Shown here: one piece after another, positions 29,810-39,708 of the stretch | Layout of the letters: each line of letters starts with the position of its first letter | Position numbering within the stretch: the stretch's first letter is position 1 | Assembly (NCBI RefSeq): GCF_000002515.2 | Contig: NC_006042.1 | Location: 2,232,001 to 2,296,000 of the forward strand | Length of the DNA stretch: 64,000 nucleotides | Direction: 5' to 3' | Origin: Kluyveromyces lactis | Taxonomy: Eukaryota; Ascomycota; Saccharomycetes; Saccharomycetales; Saccharomycetaceae | Translations under genes and position numbers: made by a program | The notes under the pieces: generated by a model | What the model saw: the letters and a program-made list of their open reading frames with translations, nothing else | What the model was told of the DNA's origin: nothing | Database searches by the model: none

Positions 29810-32593
29810 TTAATAAGGAGCAGAGAGTAGTTCAGCCTCCCTTGAAAAGAAAGAGTTAGAGAATTTGTCATCGTACCCGCAATGTTCCATAGTTCTTTTA
29901 TAGTGATAGAAATTGTAGAATTGCAGCATGGCCCGTAAAGCAATTTCTTGGCCATAGGAATCGTTGATCTCGCCCGTGATATCCTTCCCTGTTATCCAGT
30001 TATCTGTTAAATGAAGTTTCTCATGTAAGAACACTCCAGAAATCAATTCCATATGATCTGCCCTCCATCTTTTATTCTTGAATGGTGCCAATTCGTGAAT
30101 TATCTTTAATATGGGGTGGTATATGTCCAGATTAAAGATAGAATACAATGCCTTGAATATGTTACTAACATTAAGTGGTAGGTCTTTTAGCCTTTGTGTC
30201 TTTTTCCCAGTTATTTTGGATAACACTCGTAATAGATACACCTCGGAATTGAGCATTCGGAGATTTAATCTGTTTGCTTTCTCATTTGCGGTTGATATCT
30301 CAAGAGTTTCTTTATATTGAACATTGTATAAAGAACATTCACTCCAAAAAGAATGGGTAGGTTGTAAATGTTTAGAGTAAATTCTGTTTTGATATTGATC
30401 AGTAAAAGATTGAAGGATGCCTACGCTTGTCGTAATGAACTTTGAATCGTAAATCAACGAGCAAAGATACTCAAATTTAAGAAAGTGGCTAACCTTAAAC
30501 CATTTTAAAAGGAGGAAAAGTATGGCAGAACTCGATTCCATTGCAATTTCCTTTGATCTTATAAGTTCCAATTGTGGTTGAAGCTCATTAATTTCTTCTT
30601 CAGAAAAATCCTCTTCAAGGTATACTTTGTTTGACATACAAGTTTCAATAGTTTCTAATAGAACATATACTAGAGATGAAAAATGGGGTAAAGCATTAGC
30701 ATAATAATCTTCGATGCGATTCATGGTTTCAGGTTCCTCATTCTGTATACCTCTATACGTGAATGGGTCCTTCTCATGTACCTCAGTGTTTGTCCATCCT
30801 CGTTCTTGCACCATAAATAATTCTCTTTCATGCCATAGTTGTTTAGTAGATAGTTTTATATGCACAGATTTTGACAAAATTTCGATTGCTTCTTGCATGT
30901 TATACGGTAACACTGTCTCAGGCACCGCAATACTCAGCTTATTACTAAGTTCGTCTACCACACCAGTATCATAGTCACCAGAGGATGGAAAAAATGCTGG
31001 ATATGATAAATTGGCTTGAAATGACTTCCTCGTTTTCAATCCGTTGGGCGAGCTTGTGGGTGATGCCGGCTGTGATGGTGCAGGCGTTGCCATATGCACT
31101 TGTGGCTCTCCCAACGACATGTTAGAACTGCTCCTCGAACGGGGTCTCGGAATCTCTAAAAATTGTGAAAGAGAATTGGGGTTGTCAAGCATGCTAGGAT
31201 ATGTCGGTTCTGGAAGCTGAGAAGATGGAAATCTTGAGGTGATATCTTCCCTAAAAGCAACATATTCCAATGGAGATATTGAAAGATTCGAAGCAGAGGA
31301 GTCTTTCTTTTCAATTTTGTGATGTTGAAGAACAAATCTCTTCACTGCGTCATAATGGCTCTCTTCACCAAACTGTAATAGAAGCACTTTATGGAATAAA
31401 ATAATGATATTTCTTATTCTCATTGAGAGTCGACTTTTCCAACGCCAATGGTCTATATATTTTGTAAGGAAAAGCATCAAGCCAGATGAATGTACGACAT
31501 CAATAAAATCTTCTACAGCTTTGGTGTGCATGCTTCTTTGCTCAATAGCTATATTGATCATAAAATAAGTGATTGAACCCGAGTAGAACAAAAGAGTATT
31601 ATATTGTTGCAAATTAGTGTTCTTCACCCTACAACAATCTGCATGTTTCTTAAAGCAAGGTAAGAGTACCTTTGAAATCATCATCAATAGAGTATTATTC
31701 CTCCGTAGAATGTCTAAATGATGGAAATAACTGTTCGTTTCCTGAAAAGTTCCGAAAGAAATATACGCCAGACAAAGCAAGGTATTGATATCCACTGAAT
31801 TTACCTCTAGCTTTTTACCAAGCTCTGTAATAACTTGAATAGCGTATTTACGCTCTTCGATAAATTTCGAACTATCATAGTTTTTTTCAAAGCTCAACTT
31901 TGCAGTCTTTAAGCTCCCATAGTCCTTTTGTATGAACCATTCTGATAGTTCGTGAAATAATGAATTAAAATCGGAAGCCTGCCAATCTAACGTAGGCTTG
32001 GTAAATGAATGTGAAAGATCACCTCTTTCAATCTCGTCTGCTTTTTCTTGTAACAACTTCTTTAATGCATCGTCTACTGGTAAATTATTATCTTCTTCAA
32101 CTTTGACATCCTCATATGTAATTATTTTATCTTTGTCATTCAATTCGGGTGAAACCTTCCTTAGTTGCTTCGGTGATGCTTGTCCGTTAGTATATGAATC
32201 ATAACCTTGGAAATAATCTTTCAGGCTACCAGAACTAGAACTGGGGGAGATTGGTCCATCGATCTCATCGACATTTGCAAACTCTGAATCCTCATCATCT
32301 TCTTCCCCATTAGCATCATCCTGAGTATCAATAATCTCACTGCTATTGTTCGCTTCATTAGATTGTCTATCTGTGCCGTTGTTTTCATGCTGCAATTCAT
32401 TTGAATCACCCAAATGTAATTTCTTGCTAAGTAAACTATCCAGATCATGGAATAAAGACGTATCCGAAGGGAAAGTCTGGTGTTCATTGGAGAGCTGTTT
32501 TGCAAATGGCGGTCTAGCCTGAGTCTTGCTCCTCAAATCTTTAGAAGACAAAGACTTCAATAGCGGAGATCTTGACCGCTGTGTCTCTGGCAT
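29810..32593 (-). CDS. FAR11: STRIPAK-like Far complex subunit Far11
   Basis: Yeast homologue of STRIP1/2. The Far3-7-8-9-10-11 complex acts in recovery from pheromone arrest, TORC2 signalling and mitophagy, at the ER and mitochondria. From the ATG at 32593 it is 927 residues (S. cerevisiae 953). An S/E/D-rich N-terminus (1-200) precedes the N1221 domain (about 205-480) and the DUF3402-type C-terminal domain (about 560-920). Lies directly upstream of SPC98 on the same strand, as YNL126W-YNL127W. An extension to 32608 has no ATG. Confidence 0.93.
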   Translation of the reverse strand: MPETQRSRSPLLKSLSSKDLRSKTQARPPFAKQLSNEHQTFPSDTSLFHDLDSLLSKKLHLGDSNELQHENNGTDRQSNEANNSSEIIDTQDDANGEEDDEDSEFANVDEIDGPISPSSSSGSLKDYFQGYDSYTNGQASPKQLRKVSPELNDKDKIITYEDVKVEEDNNLPVDDALKKLLQEKADEIERGDLSHSFTKPTLDWQASDFNSLFHELSEWFIQKDYGSLKTAKLSFEKNYDSSKFIEERKYAIQVITELGKKLEVNSVDINTLLCLAYISFGTFQETNSYFHHLDILRRNNTLLMMISKVLLPCFKKHADCCRVKNTNLQQYNTLLFYSGSITYFMINIAIEQRSMHTKAVEDFIDVVHSSGLMLFLTKYIDHWRWKSRLSMRIRNIIILFHKVLLLQFGEESHYDAVKRFVLQHHKIEKKDSSASNLSISPLEYVAFREDITSRFPSSQLPEPTYPSMLDNPNSLSQFLEIPRPRSRSSSNMSLGEPQVHMATPAPSQPASPTSSPNGLKTRKSFQANLSYPAFFPSSGDYDTGVVDELSNKLSIAVPETVLPYNMQEAIEILSKSVHIKLSTKQLWHERELFMVQERGWTNTEVHEKDPFTYRGIQNEEPETMNRIEDYYANALPHFSSLVYVLLETIETCMSNKVYLEEDFSEEEINELQPQLELIRSKEIAMESSSAILFLLLKWFKVSHFLKFEYLCSLIYDSKFITTSVGILQSFTDQYQNRIYSKHLQPTHSFWSECSLYNVQYKETLEISTANEKANRLNLRMLNSEVYLLRVLSKITGKKTQRLKDLPLNVSNIFKALYSIFNLDIYHPILKIIHELAPFKNKRWRADHMELISGVFLHEKLHLTDNWITGKDITGEINDSYGQEIALRAMLQFYNFYHYKRTMEHCGYDDKFSNSFFSREAELLSAPY

Positions 32594-33001
32594 TATCGCA
32601 ATCCACAAATAATATTGGATTCCTTTCTATCTCTCAAATTGAATAATCGTTAATTCAATGTTGAAAAGAAAACAGCTCTTCAAGCCGCTATCAATAGAAA
32701 ACCACGGGAGTAGTTCAGGCAATACCTCGCAATGTATTTGAACCACAAAAGTAACGTTTTCTAAAAAGTTTAAGTGTATAGTTGCAAACGTTCTTATTCT
32801 AACATGTCTGATTGAATGCGATGCTACTTTTTTTTGGATTTTGAGTAACTATTCAAATGCCTGAAAAATGTGATACACACAAATTAAAACTGAAAATCTG
32901 TAAGAAACAAATCGAATTTGACTCGTGATGTTCAATCGTGGAAGAGTGACCAGCAAGCTTTTCTGGCCGAAGCCGCTAGTTTATATTTGATTGCAAACTA
33001 A
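32594..33001. promoter_or_regulatory. Divergent FAR11-LSM12 spacer
   Basis: 408 bp between divergent genes. AT-rich with a T8 run near 32828-32835. No transcription-factor site or RNA gene was recognised. Confidence 0.35.
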
Positions 33002-33559
33002 ATGAGCATTTCTCTGGAGAATATTCTTGGCCTCAAAGTTAAAATTACTGATGTTTTAGACCATGTAACGCAAGGAAAAGTGTATTCATTCAACTCAAAT
33101 AATGACACCATCACTTTGATTGTGGGCAAGAAAAATAAAGCATACACATTTGAGATCATTCAGACCTCATTTATCAAGCATCTGGAACTAGTAGGAGAGA
33201 AGGCTAATCCGTCTAGTTTCAAGAAAGATCATGTAAAACCGTCATACGTTGATCTCGATAGAGTGAAAAATGCATTGGCTAAGACAATAGACACAGCTGC
33301 TAAAAAGGAAATGTCAATTGGAAAAAATGTTTCCTATGAGGGTCAATTTATATTTGATCTCATTCATAAGACTATATCAGATATAGTATGGAAGGGAAAA
33401 TCCATTGTCGTTCTTGATGAGCTGGAAATAAATCCGCCGTATCAGCTTGGTAGCATTAAACCATTGCAAGGCAGAACTGATGTCAAATCAAAAGAGTTGA
33501 TAGATAAGATTGTTGAATCTGCATGGAATAAATTAGAGAACGAAAGAAAAGGCGGATGA
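33002..33559 (+). CDS. LSM12: Lsm12, RNA-processing protein with Lsm and anticodon-binding-like domains
   Basis: S. cerevisiae Lsm12 associates with Pbp1 (ataxin-2) and Pbp4 and takes part in RNA-related stress functions. The 185 residues (S. cerevisiae 187) have an N-terminal Lsm-like fold (about 1-75; GLKVKITDVLDHVTQGKVYSF) and a C-terminal AD domain (about 85-180). Divergent from FAR11; in S. cerevisiae it is YHR121W, the neighbour of MSH1, so this position shows the interleaving of the two duplicated blocks. Confidence 0.93.
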   Translation: MSISLENILGLKVKITDVLDHVTQGKVYSFNSNNDTITLIVGKKNKAYTFEIIQTSFIKHLELVGEKANPSSFKKDHVKPSYVDLDRVKNALAKTIDTAAKKEMSIGKNVSYEGQFIFDLIHKTISDIVWKGKSIVVLDELEINPPYQLGSIKPLQGRTDVKSKELIDKIVESAWNKLENERKGG

Positions 33560-33718
33560 TGCCGGATGTCAATGTAAAAATATATAGTTTATTTATTTAC
33601 AGATTAAAATTTAACTTATTTCGTTCGGAATTAAAACTGGATAGAATACACATCGCCTTAGATGATGCCCACTAGGAGCAATCTCTAGCTTGTCCTTCGA
33701 TTAACGTCACTCCGAATT

Positions 33719-35020
33719 TCAAAGTAACATCCACCGGATAGAAATTGAATCGAATAATTTAAGACCTTTCCCAGAGGTTCCTTTAAACCCATCAAGTTCC
33801 TCCCATGGAATATAAAACTCAAATCGTTCATTCTTAGGTAAAATGTAGTTGGAGTCATTATCAAGGTTCTTTGACTGAAGCACAGATTCCCAATAAAGAT
33901 TTAACCAGCAACTTGAAAAAGAGCTTAGGTGAGAGACGTTGTTTATAAATTGCGAGGTCTTTGAACGGATTCCAAATGATAAACGGATATCTGAGAAAGT
34001 TACGTTGATATTTGGAACTATTATTTGCTTTGAAGTTAACGACCTTAATGATCCCTTGCCTGTAGAACACTGCTTGGAGAATAAATCGATAAGACCCGAT
34101 TTTCCACTTGAGTGACTTTGTATCTTAATGGATACTGTTGTATTATTGGCCTTTTTCAAGAATTCCGAGCTATATTGACCAATTGAATTTGTAAACTCGA
34201 TTGACAAAATCTTGAATTCGATGGTAGAAAGGTTCTTTATTATTTCTTCTCGTTGTTTAGCTTCGTATCGGAGAAACATTTCTTGGTACTTGAGATAACG
34301 TAGTTGAGAAGCTATGGTAACTCCTTTACTGATGCCTGTCTTAAACCTAGTGCTCAGAAAAAGAGATTGTGCTTCATGACGGGGGAGCTGCAAGTATGTC
34401 ATCAAATATGCGACTACCAGAGTGCCCGATCTCCCTTTGCCCATTTTACAGTGAATAACAGCTACTTTCCCCCTTGAGACAGTATCTCTTATATCGTCTA
34501 TTAAGTTCTGAAGATGCAAAAAAGATGGTGGTGAATGATCAATCCATCCAGCTCTCAACAAGTGAGATTTCACAGAAATTGGTGGTTTTACTATTTCATC
34601 TGCATTAGATCTGAATAGTAATTTGATTCCGGAAACATTGCAATGGTCTTCGAGCATTTTTCTGGATCTAAAAGTGGAAGTAATTTTTTCACTCTTACCA
34701 GCTGGTGGGGTCACATGTTTTGATTCCAATACCATGGCAAAATCGTCATCAGTGTAGTCTGAATCATTCATTTCCGCCTTCAAATTGTAGATTTTCCAGT
34801 TCTTTCTGCCATGATTCGCATCCAAATACGTGACAAGATCAACGAGACTGTTGCGATAAAACATTTTGGGATACTTCATTACAGGATATGAGCAAACAAT
34901 GATGTTGTCAGTAACATACGAAACATCCAAAACTAATCCCATATTATTCTTATATTGATTGAAAGGGGAGCTGTAGATTGATTTGATGATGTGCTCCGGA
35001 TTAAATTTCGATAAAGTCAT
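33719..35020 (-). CDS. TEP1: PTEN-like phosphatase Tep1
   Basis: Homologue of the PtdIns(3,4,5)P3 phosphatase PTEN; in S. cerevisiae it is linked to sporulation. From the ATG at 35020 it is 433 residues, nearly the S. cerevisiae length (434). The catalytic loop HCKMGKGRSG (near residue 188) fits HCxxGxxR and keeps the two P-loop lysines of PTEN at equivalent spots. The N-terminal segment SYVTDNIIVCSYP and the GWIDHSPP loop fit the family. A C2-like region may follow (about 290-430). An extension to 35071 lacks an ATG. Confidence 0.93.
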   Translation of the reverse strand: MTLSKFNPEHIIKSIYSSPFNQYKNNMGLVLDVSYVTDNIIVCSYPVMKYPKMFYRNSLVDLVTYLDANHGRKNWKIYNLKAEMNDSDYTDDDFAMVLESKHVTPPAGKSEKITSTFRSRKMLEDHCNVSGIKLLFRSNADEIVKPPISVKSHLLRAGWIDHSPPSFLHLQNLIDDIRDTVSRGKVAVIHCKMGKGRSGTLVVAYLMTYLQLPRHEAQSLFLSTRFKTGISKGVTIASQLRYLKYQEMFLRYEAKQREEIIKNLSTIEFKILSIEFTNSIGQYSSEFLKKANNTTVSIKIQSHSSGKSGLIDLFSKQCSTGKGSLRSLTSKQIIVPNINVTFSDIRLSFGIRSKTSQFINNVSHLSSFSSCWLNLYWESVLQSKNLDNDSNYILPKNERFEFYIPWEELDGFKGTSGKGLKLFDSISIRWMLL

Positions 35021-35284
35021 TTTGAATACTTTCAGTACAATTATACTTGGTGAAGATCTTAGTAACGTCAAAGCGATTGTCCAAAATTTGGCCGACTTTG
35101 AATTTATAGATGTAGACCAGTCTATTTAATACTGGTGGTGGGGAAGTTGTAAATGAGTTTGAATTGCTAGTTTTCTTAAATGCAACATTTGTGTCACTTC
35201 AGAAAGTACTTGACAACAGTGCGACAAAAAAAAAATAAGAAAAAAAAAAAACAGGAAAGACAAGTATCAGGTAGAATAGTTATA

Positions 35285-36013
35285 TTATTCCAGTAATGAA
35301 CTCGCATTTAATGTTTCAACGATGTGATCAGCAATTGCGTTTAGCGCATCTGATATGTTGATATCATCATCATTTTTCAGTTCGAAGAGCCCTGTATTCC
35401 GTTTAAGCTGTCCTTCAATGTCTTCATCTTCGAACATATACTTATGTTCGTTCCTGTAAGATTTGTAAACAAATTCATCAAAGTAGTATGGTGGATCAAC
35501 CCAATATGAATCTATAGTCTTGTATCCAGCTCTTGCATTTCTTCTCTTTTTCAAAACTTCGTATGGAGCTCGAACAAATATTTTGATGTCAAACTTCTTT
35601 GTTAGCTCTTCATCGTTAAATATCATGAACCCATCAACCAATACAATCTTAAGATCAGAATTTTGCACGATAGCATATTTCCTCTTAAGAGAATCCCAAT
35701 CTTCTGGTGATATATCAAACTTTGTTATGTCATCAACGTTATCGTTATGAATCAATTTACTTTTGATTAAGCCAGTTTCTTTTATTTGATCCAACTCTCT
35801 TTTAAATGCAGGTATATCCAATGCCTCTGGACAGTCCCAGTCGGCAATCTGATATTTTTCGTTTAGTGGAATTTGCGCATCAGGCTTATAGAAGTCATCT
35901 TCGTGTAATACACTACTTCTAGGGATTGCATTCGATGTTAGCTTGGTTAAGGTGGTCTTACCCGATGATGAACATCCACTTATCGCGATGAGAACCAATT
36001 TAGAGCTAGTCAT
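35285..36013 (-). CDS. NRK1: Nicotinamide riboside kinase Nrk1
   Basis: Phosphorylates nicotinamide riboside (and nicotinic acid riboside) to the mononucleotide in NAD+ salvage. The 242 residues (S. cerevisiae 240) begin with the P-loop GCSSSGKTT (about 13-21), then LHEDDFYKPD, which places the substrate-binding Asp of the family, and the DWDCPEALD segment. The lid region has KKRRNARAGYKT. Same strand and next to TEP1 as YNL128W-YNL129W. Confidence 0.95.
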   Translation of the reverse strand: MTSSKLVLIAISGCSSSGKTTLTKLTSNAIPRSSVLHEDDFYKPDAQIPLNEKYQIADWDCPEALDIPAFKRELDQIKETGLIKSKLIHNDNVDDITKFDISPEDWDSLKRKYAIVQNSDLKIVLVDGFMIFNDEELTKKFDIKIFVRAPYEVLKKRRNARAGYKTIDSYWVDPPYYFDEFVYKSYRNEHKYMFEDEDIEGQLKRNTGLFELKNDDDINISDALNAIADHIVETLNASSLLE

Positions 36014-36390
36014 TCTTTTCTCCTAAAATAGTGGGTTTAAGTTGATACCGCTTACTTCGTACGATGTAGGGAATAAGGAAGTAAATATGTCCCAAGGAGC
36101 TACCTCAATTTTCCCTACAAATAGCTTATGTGACGCTTTTCATTGTCTTGTTTGGAAGATATGTTGGATCTTTCTTATCTATTGTCCTGGCTTTCAATTT
36201 TTCATGCGAAACCATTTTTGAATTTTGTCAATAAATTTTGAGAAAGTTAACAATCCTGCAAGACTTTATATGATAAATTCGCAGAAACTTGGTACATGAG
36301 AAGGCAATATAGGTTATTTTGCCCTACTTAACAGCTTTGTGGAACCCTCCAACTGAATCGATATCTGAAGCATCTTTTCATTTACTCACA
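36014..36390. promoter_or_regulatory. Divergent NRK1-CIA2 promoter
   Basis: 377 bp between divergent genes. No site was recognised. The frame before the CIA2 ATG is open back to 36319 but has no ATG. Confidence 0.3.
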
Positions 36391-37074
36391 ATGTCGGAAT
36401 TTATTAATGAGAACCCTGATATTTTAGATGAGACCCTCCTACCGTCCAGAAAAGAAGATATTACAAATGAACTATTTGGTGATGCCTTAGGGAAAATCAC
36501 ACATGAAAGAAAAAGGCAGTTGCTGCAGATAGGATCTGTAGACTCGCCAGTTTTGAAAAACATAGGTCTTCTAGATAAACTATTAAACCAGCAGCTATCT
36601 TTGGATGAGACCGTACCTGATTTGACAGATATAGAAACAGCAACTGAATCCGATGAAAACACTGAGGAAGAAGAAGAGGAAGATCCTATCGATGCTCAAG
36701 AAATCTACGATCTTATAGCTCATATCAGTGACCCAGAACATCCACTAACGCTAGGACAATTAGCGGTGGTGAACTTGGCTGATATCGAAGTACATGATAC
36801 GAACGGCAAGGATAAAATGGCCGAAGTTATCGTTAGAATCACTCCAACAATTACACATTGCTCTCTCGCAACCCTTATTGGGCTTGGTATTAGAGTGCGG
36901 TTAGAACGTAGTCTCTCGCCCAGATTTAGAATCACTATCCTACTTAAAAAGGGTACACATCAAAGTGAAAACCAGGTTAACAAACAACTTAATGACAAAG
37001 AACGTGTAGCTGCTGCCTGCGAGAATGACCAGTTGTTAGGAGTCGTTTCCAAAATGTTAAGTACATGTAAATAA
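36391..37074 (+). CDS. CIA2: Cytosolic iron-sulfur cluster targeting factor Cia2
   Basis: MIP18-family protein that, with Cia1 and Met18, hands Fe-S clusters to nuclear and cytosolic apoproteins. From the ATG at 36391 it is 227 residues (S. cerevisiae 231). The N-terminal half is acidic and disordered (EEEEEEDPIDA near 92-102); the MIP18 domain (about 103-225) has DPEHPLTLGQL and the conserved reactive cysteine in THCSLATLIG. Divergent from NRK1, and 260 bp upstream of the EPT1 homologue on the same strand, as YHR122W-YHR123W. Confidence 0.95.
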   Translation: MSEFINENPDILDETLLPSRKEDITNELFGDALGKITHERKRQLLQIGSVDSPVLKNIGLLDKLLNQQLSLDETVPDLTDIETATESDENTEEEEEEDPIDAQEIYDLIAHISDPEHPLTLGQLAVVNLADIEVHDTNGKDKMAEVIVRITPTITHCSLATLIGLGIRVRLERSLSPRFRITILLKKGTHQSENQVNKQLNDKERVAAACENDQLLGVVSKMLSTCK

Positions 37075-37248
37075 TGATCACCGTTTTGATTCTATTGAGC
37101 AGAAACATCCAAAGGAACTGCTGCTACGGGACTCCCACTTGTCCAAACCGCACTCTTTTTGTCAGGTCATACAGCCCTGATATTTCAATAATGAAAAATC
37201 GGCATGCTGAAAAAAACAACCGCAATAATAAAATATTAAAAAATAAAA

Positions 37249-37328
37249 ATGGATCCCAGAGCAACATTTTGATGTTAGTGTTTGGGTATGAATCATTGCT
37301 GAAGAACCGACGTCAACCCTCAAAATAA
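37249..37328 (+). promoter_or_regulatory. Two tandem upstream open frames before EPT1/CPT1
   Basis: ATG 37249 to TGA 37272 (7 codons) overlaps by one base with ATG 37272 to TAA 37328 (18 codons), which ends 8 nt before the EPT1 ATG. Both would be in the leader if transcription starts upstream of 37249, which is unknown. Confidence 0.35.
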
Positions 37329-37336
37329 CTGCCAGT

Positions 37337-38621
37337 ATGGGTGTTTTCATTCCACATTACAAGCTTTCGAAGCTAAAGGAGTACAGGTATGTTACTCGAT
37401 CATAGAGATGAACTACATTCTGTTTCCTTTCTTGCAAGGAAATGATGAAAAGGTGATCATGAGTTACTAACCACATCGATTAAAATTGAATGAAGTTACC
37501 AAGGTGAGGACAGGTCGATTATCTCTAAGTATACTTTGAAGCCATTCTGGTCTCAATTTGTGAAAATTTTTCCATTATGGATGGCACCTAATGTTGTTAC
37601 GCTTTCAGGGTTTGGATTCATCATTGTTAATGTTTTGACAGTCTTGTACTTAAATCCAACCTTAGATCAAGAACAGCCACGTTGGGCATACTTTTCGTAT
37701 GCGTTAGGTCTCTTCTTGTATCAAACGTTTGATGCATGTGATGGAGCACATGCACGTCGGACAGGCCAATCGGGGCCGTTGGGTGAATTGTTTGATCATT
37801 GTATTGATGCATTGAACACTACTCTGTCAATGTTTATATTTTGTTCTGTGTGTGGCGTTGGATATAAACCGATGATACTTTTCATCCAGTTCGCTTTGTT
37901 GTGCAACTTCTATTTGAGTACTTGGGAAGAATATCATACTCACAAACTATTTCTAAGTGAATTCAGTGGGCCTGTCGAGGGTATTTTGTTGATTGTTGCG
38001 TCTTTCATTATCACAGGTATTTATGGACCACAGAAAGTTTGGCACAGAGAGCTATTTGCGTTCCAATTGTTTGAACAGGACTTTGTGTTAGAATCTATGC
38101 ATGTAATGTTCTTCTTATCAGGTATCGGACTTATTTTCAATATCTTATCTGCCAGAAGAAATGTCGTTGAGCATTACCTCAAGAGCTCTGGTACTGCAGA
38201 ATCAAAAACAGCCAACATCAAGGCTGCTGATAGAGGTTTGCTGCCATTTTTCATTTATTTCGCTACCGTGTTTTTAACTGCATTCCTTCAGCCAAAGTTT
38301 ATTGCACTACCGTTCATCATGAGTATTGGCCTAACGATGGCTTTCACTGTTGGTAGAATCATCATTGGACATTTAACAGATCAAGAATTCCCAATGAGGC
38401 ATCCACTCATGTTTATTCCATCTCTTCAACTGATCATATGCTACGTATTTGTTTACGGTTTGAAATATGATTCTAACGCCATTGTCAATGACTTGAACTG
38501 GTTTGGGTTCGGACTAACTTTGGGTATTCACGGAATGTTCATAACAGAGGTCATTTATGAATTCACAACATATTTGGATATCTACGCTCTTTCCATCAAG
38601 CATCCGAAGAAGGTTGAGTAA
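37337..38621 (+). CDS. EPT1: Choline/ethanolamine phosphotransferase, intron-containing
   Basis: Last step of the Kennedy pathway: CDP-ethanolamine or CDP-choline plus diacylglycerol gives PE or PC, in ER/Golgi membranes. Exon 1 is 37337-37386 (MGVFIPHYKLSKLKEY plus two bases), exon 2 is 37496-38621; the joined product is 391 residues, the S. cerevisiae Ept1 length. The splice joins in frame to YQGEDRSIISKY, matching S. cerevisiae YQSEDRSLVSKY. The CDP-alcohol phosphotransferase motif DG-x2-AR-x8-G-x3-D-x3-D is complete (DGAHARRTGQSGPLGELFDH and on). Multiple membrane spans follow. It stands for both EPT1 (YHR123W, which also has a 5' intron) and its duplicate CPT1 (YNL130C). Confidence 0.96.
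37387..37495 (+). other. Intron of EPT1/CPT1 homologue
   Basis: 109 nt with the 5' site GTATGT, branch site TACTAAC (37465-37471) and 3' site AAG at 37495. S. cerevisiae EPT1 has an intron at the same codon region, so the intron predates the genome duplication. Confidence 0.93.
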
Positions 38622-38906
38622 ATCTCTAACCCCCAGAACTTCAAAACTCGATGTCCATAATAATATGTCATTATTGCTCACCCACCATGACCTGTTATAA
38701 AATCATGTTCCTTTCACTAGTTTTTTAAATCATTTATTCACTTATATATACAAGCTGATACGTAAGAAACTCGTCAAAAATACTCACACATTCTCATCAT
38801 TGCAGAGCTATTGCTGTTTTCAATTGTTTTTATGGGACTGGCCGAAGAGGGGGGGGCCAGTTATTGGTTTGTCATTTAGCATATCAGTATTGAACAATAC
38901 TTCCAC

Positions 38907-39371
38907 TTAAATGGCAGTTGCTGGGGCACCTGGAGAAGCTGGGGAAGCACCCTCACCAGCAGCCAAAATATCATTAGCATCCTTTTGTAGATCGAAGCTC
39001 TTCTCCATTTCAATCAATTGTTGTTCGGCCAAGATTGACAAGGATAGAGGAACACCCAATAACAATGCAGAGGTAGTCACAGCCCACAATAAGTTACCAC
39101 TCTTAGAAAACACACTACTGAATAGAGAGACAGTTCCGTTGTACAAAAAAGAGATGGTCTTTCTCTTTTGAGGTGGGATAATATCCTTCAAGGCAATCAA
39201 TCTTTCATAGATATTTTCATCTTCATAAAGGTCCTCATCATCGCTGGAGAACTCCTCTTCATCAGATTCATCTGCTTGTTGAAGAGAATCGACAGCTGGA
39301 TCAGCAAGAGTTTCCCCAGCTGTGGTTTGGTTAATAGGGGATTCTTCAGTCAACTCAGTTAATTCCACCAT
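38907..39371 (-). CDS. TOM22: Mitochondrial import receptor Tom22
   Basis: Central receptor and organiser of the TOM complex in the mitochondrial outer membrane. The 154 residues (S. cerevisiae 152) have a strongly acidic cytosolic domain (ADESDEEEFSSDDEDLYEDE, about 33-52) that binds presequences, one membrane span (about 92-112, NLLWAVTTSALLLGVPLSLS) with the conserved proline, and a short intermembrane-space tail rich in A/P/G. Convergent with the EPT1 homologue, as YNL130C/YNL131W. A G8 run at about 38850-38857 lies in the spacer. Confidence 0.95.
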   Translation of the reverse strand: MVELTELTEESPINQTTAGETLADPAVDSLQQADESDEEEFSSDDEDLYEDENIYERLIALKDIIPPQKRKTISFLYNGTVSLFSSVFSKSGNLLWAVTTSALLLGVPLSLSILAEQQLIEMEKSFDLQKDANDILAAGEGASPASPGAPATAI

Positions 39372-39708
39372 TATTTATATTTTCTTGGTATATGTATATT
39401 TGGGTACTATGATAAAGGTAAGCAACGGCTGTAACGAAACAACCCGTACCATAAAGCAATCATTAAGCATCTCTCTTCTTCTTTTAAACTAGCATTTCAG
39501 TTTTCACGCTTTTCGTTTTGTTCGATTTTTTCAATGGGAGAAAGACATCACCTACGTACTATGTGATTAGCAGGGTAACGCTGTTTTCCATCGGTCATAA
39601 CCTGCAAGATGACAAGACGGTCAGCCATTAGACAAGCGTTGGTTTAACGATGATAAAAGGATTGGGTATATTTACCATATATGTATATTTTATTCTATTT
39701 TACAGCAT
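39372..39708. promoter_or_regulatory. TOM22 upstream region
   Basis: 337 bp between the TOM22 ATG and the KRE33 stop (both minus strand). Nothing specific was recognised. Confidence 0.3.
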
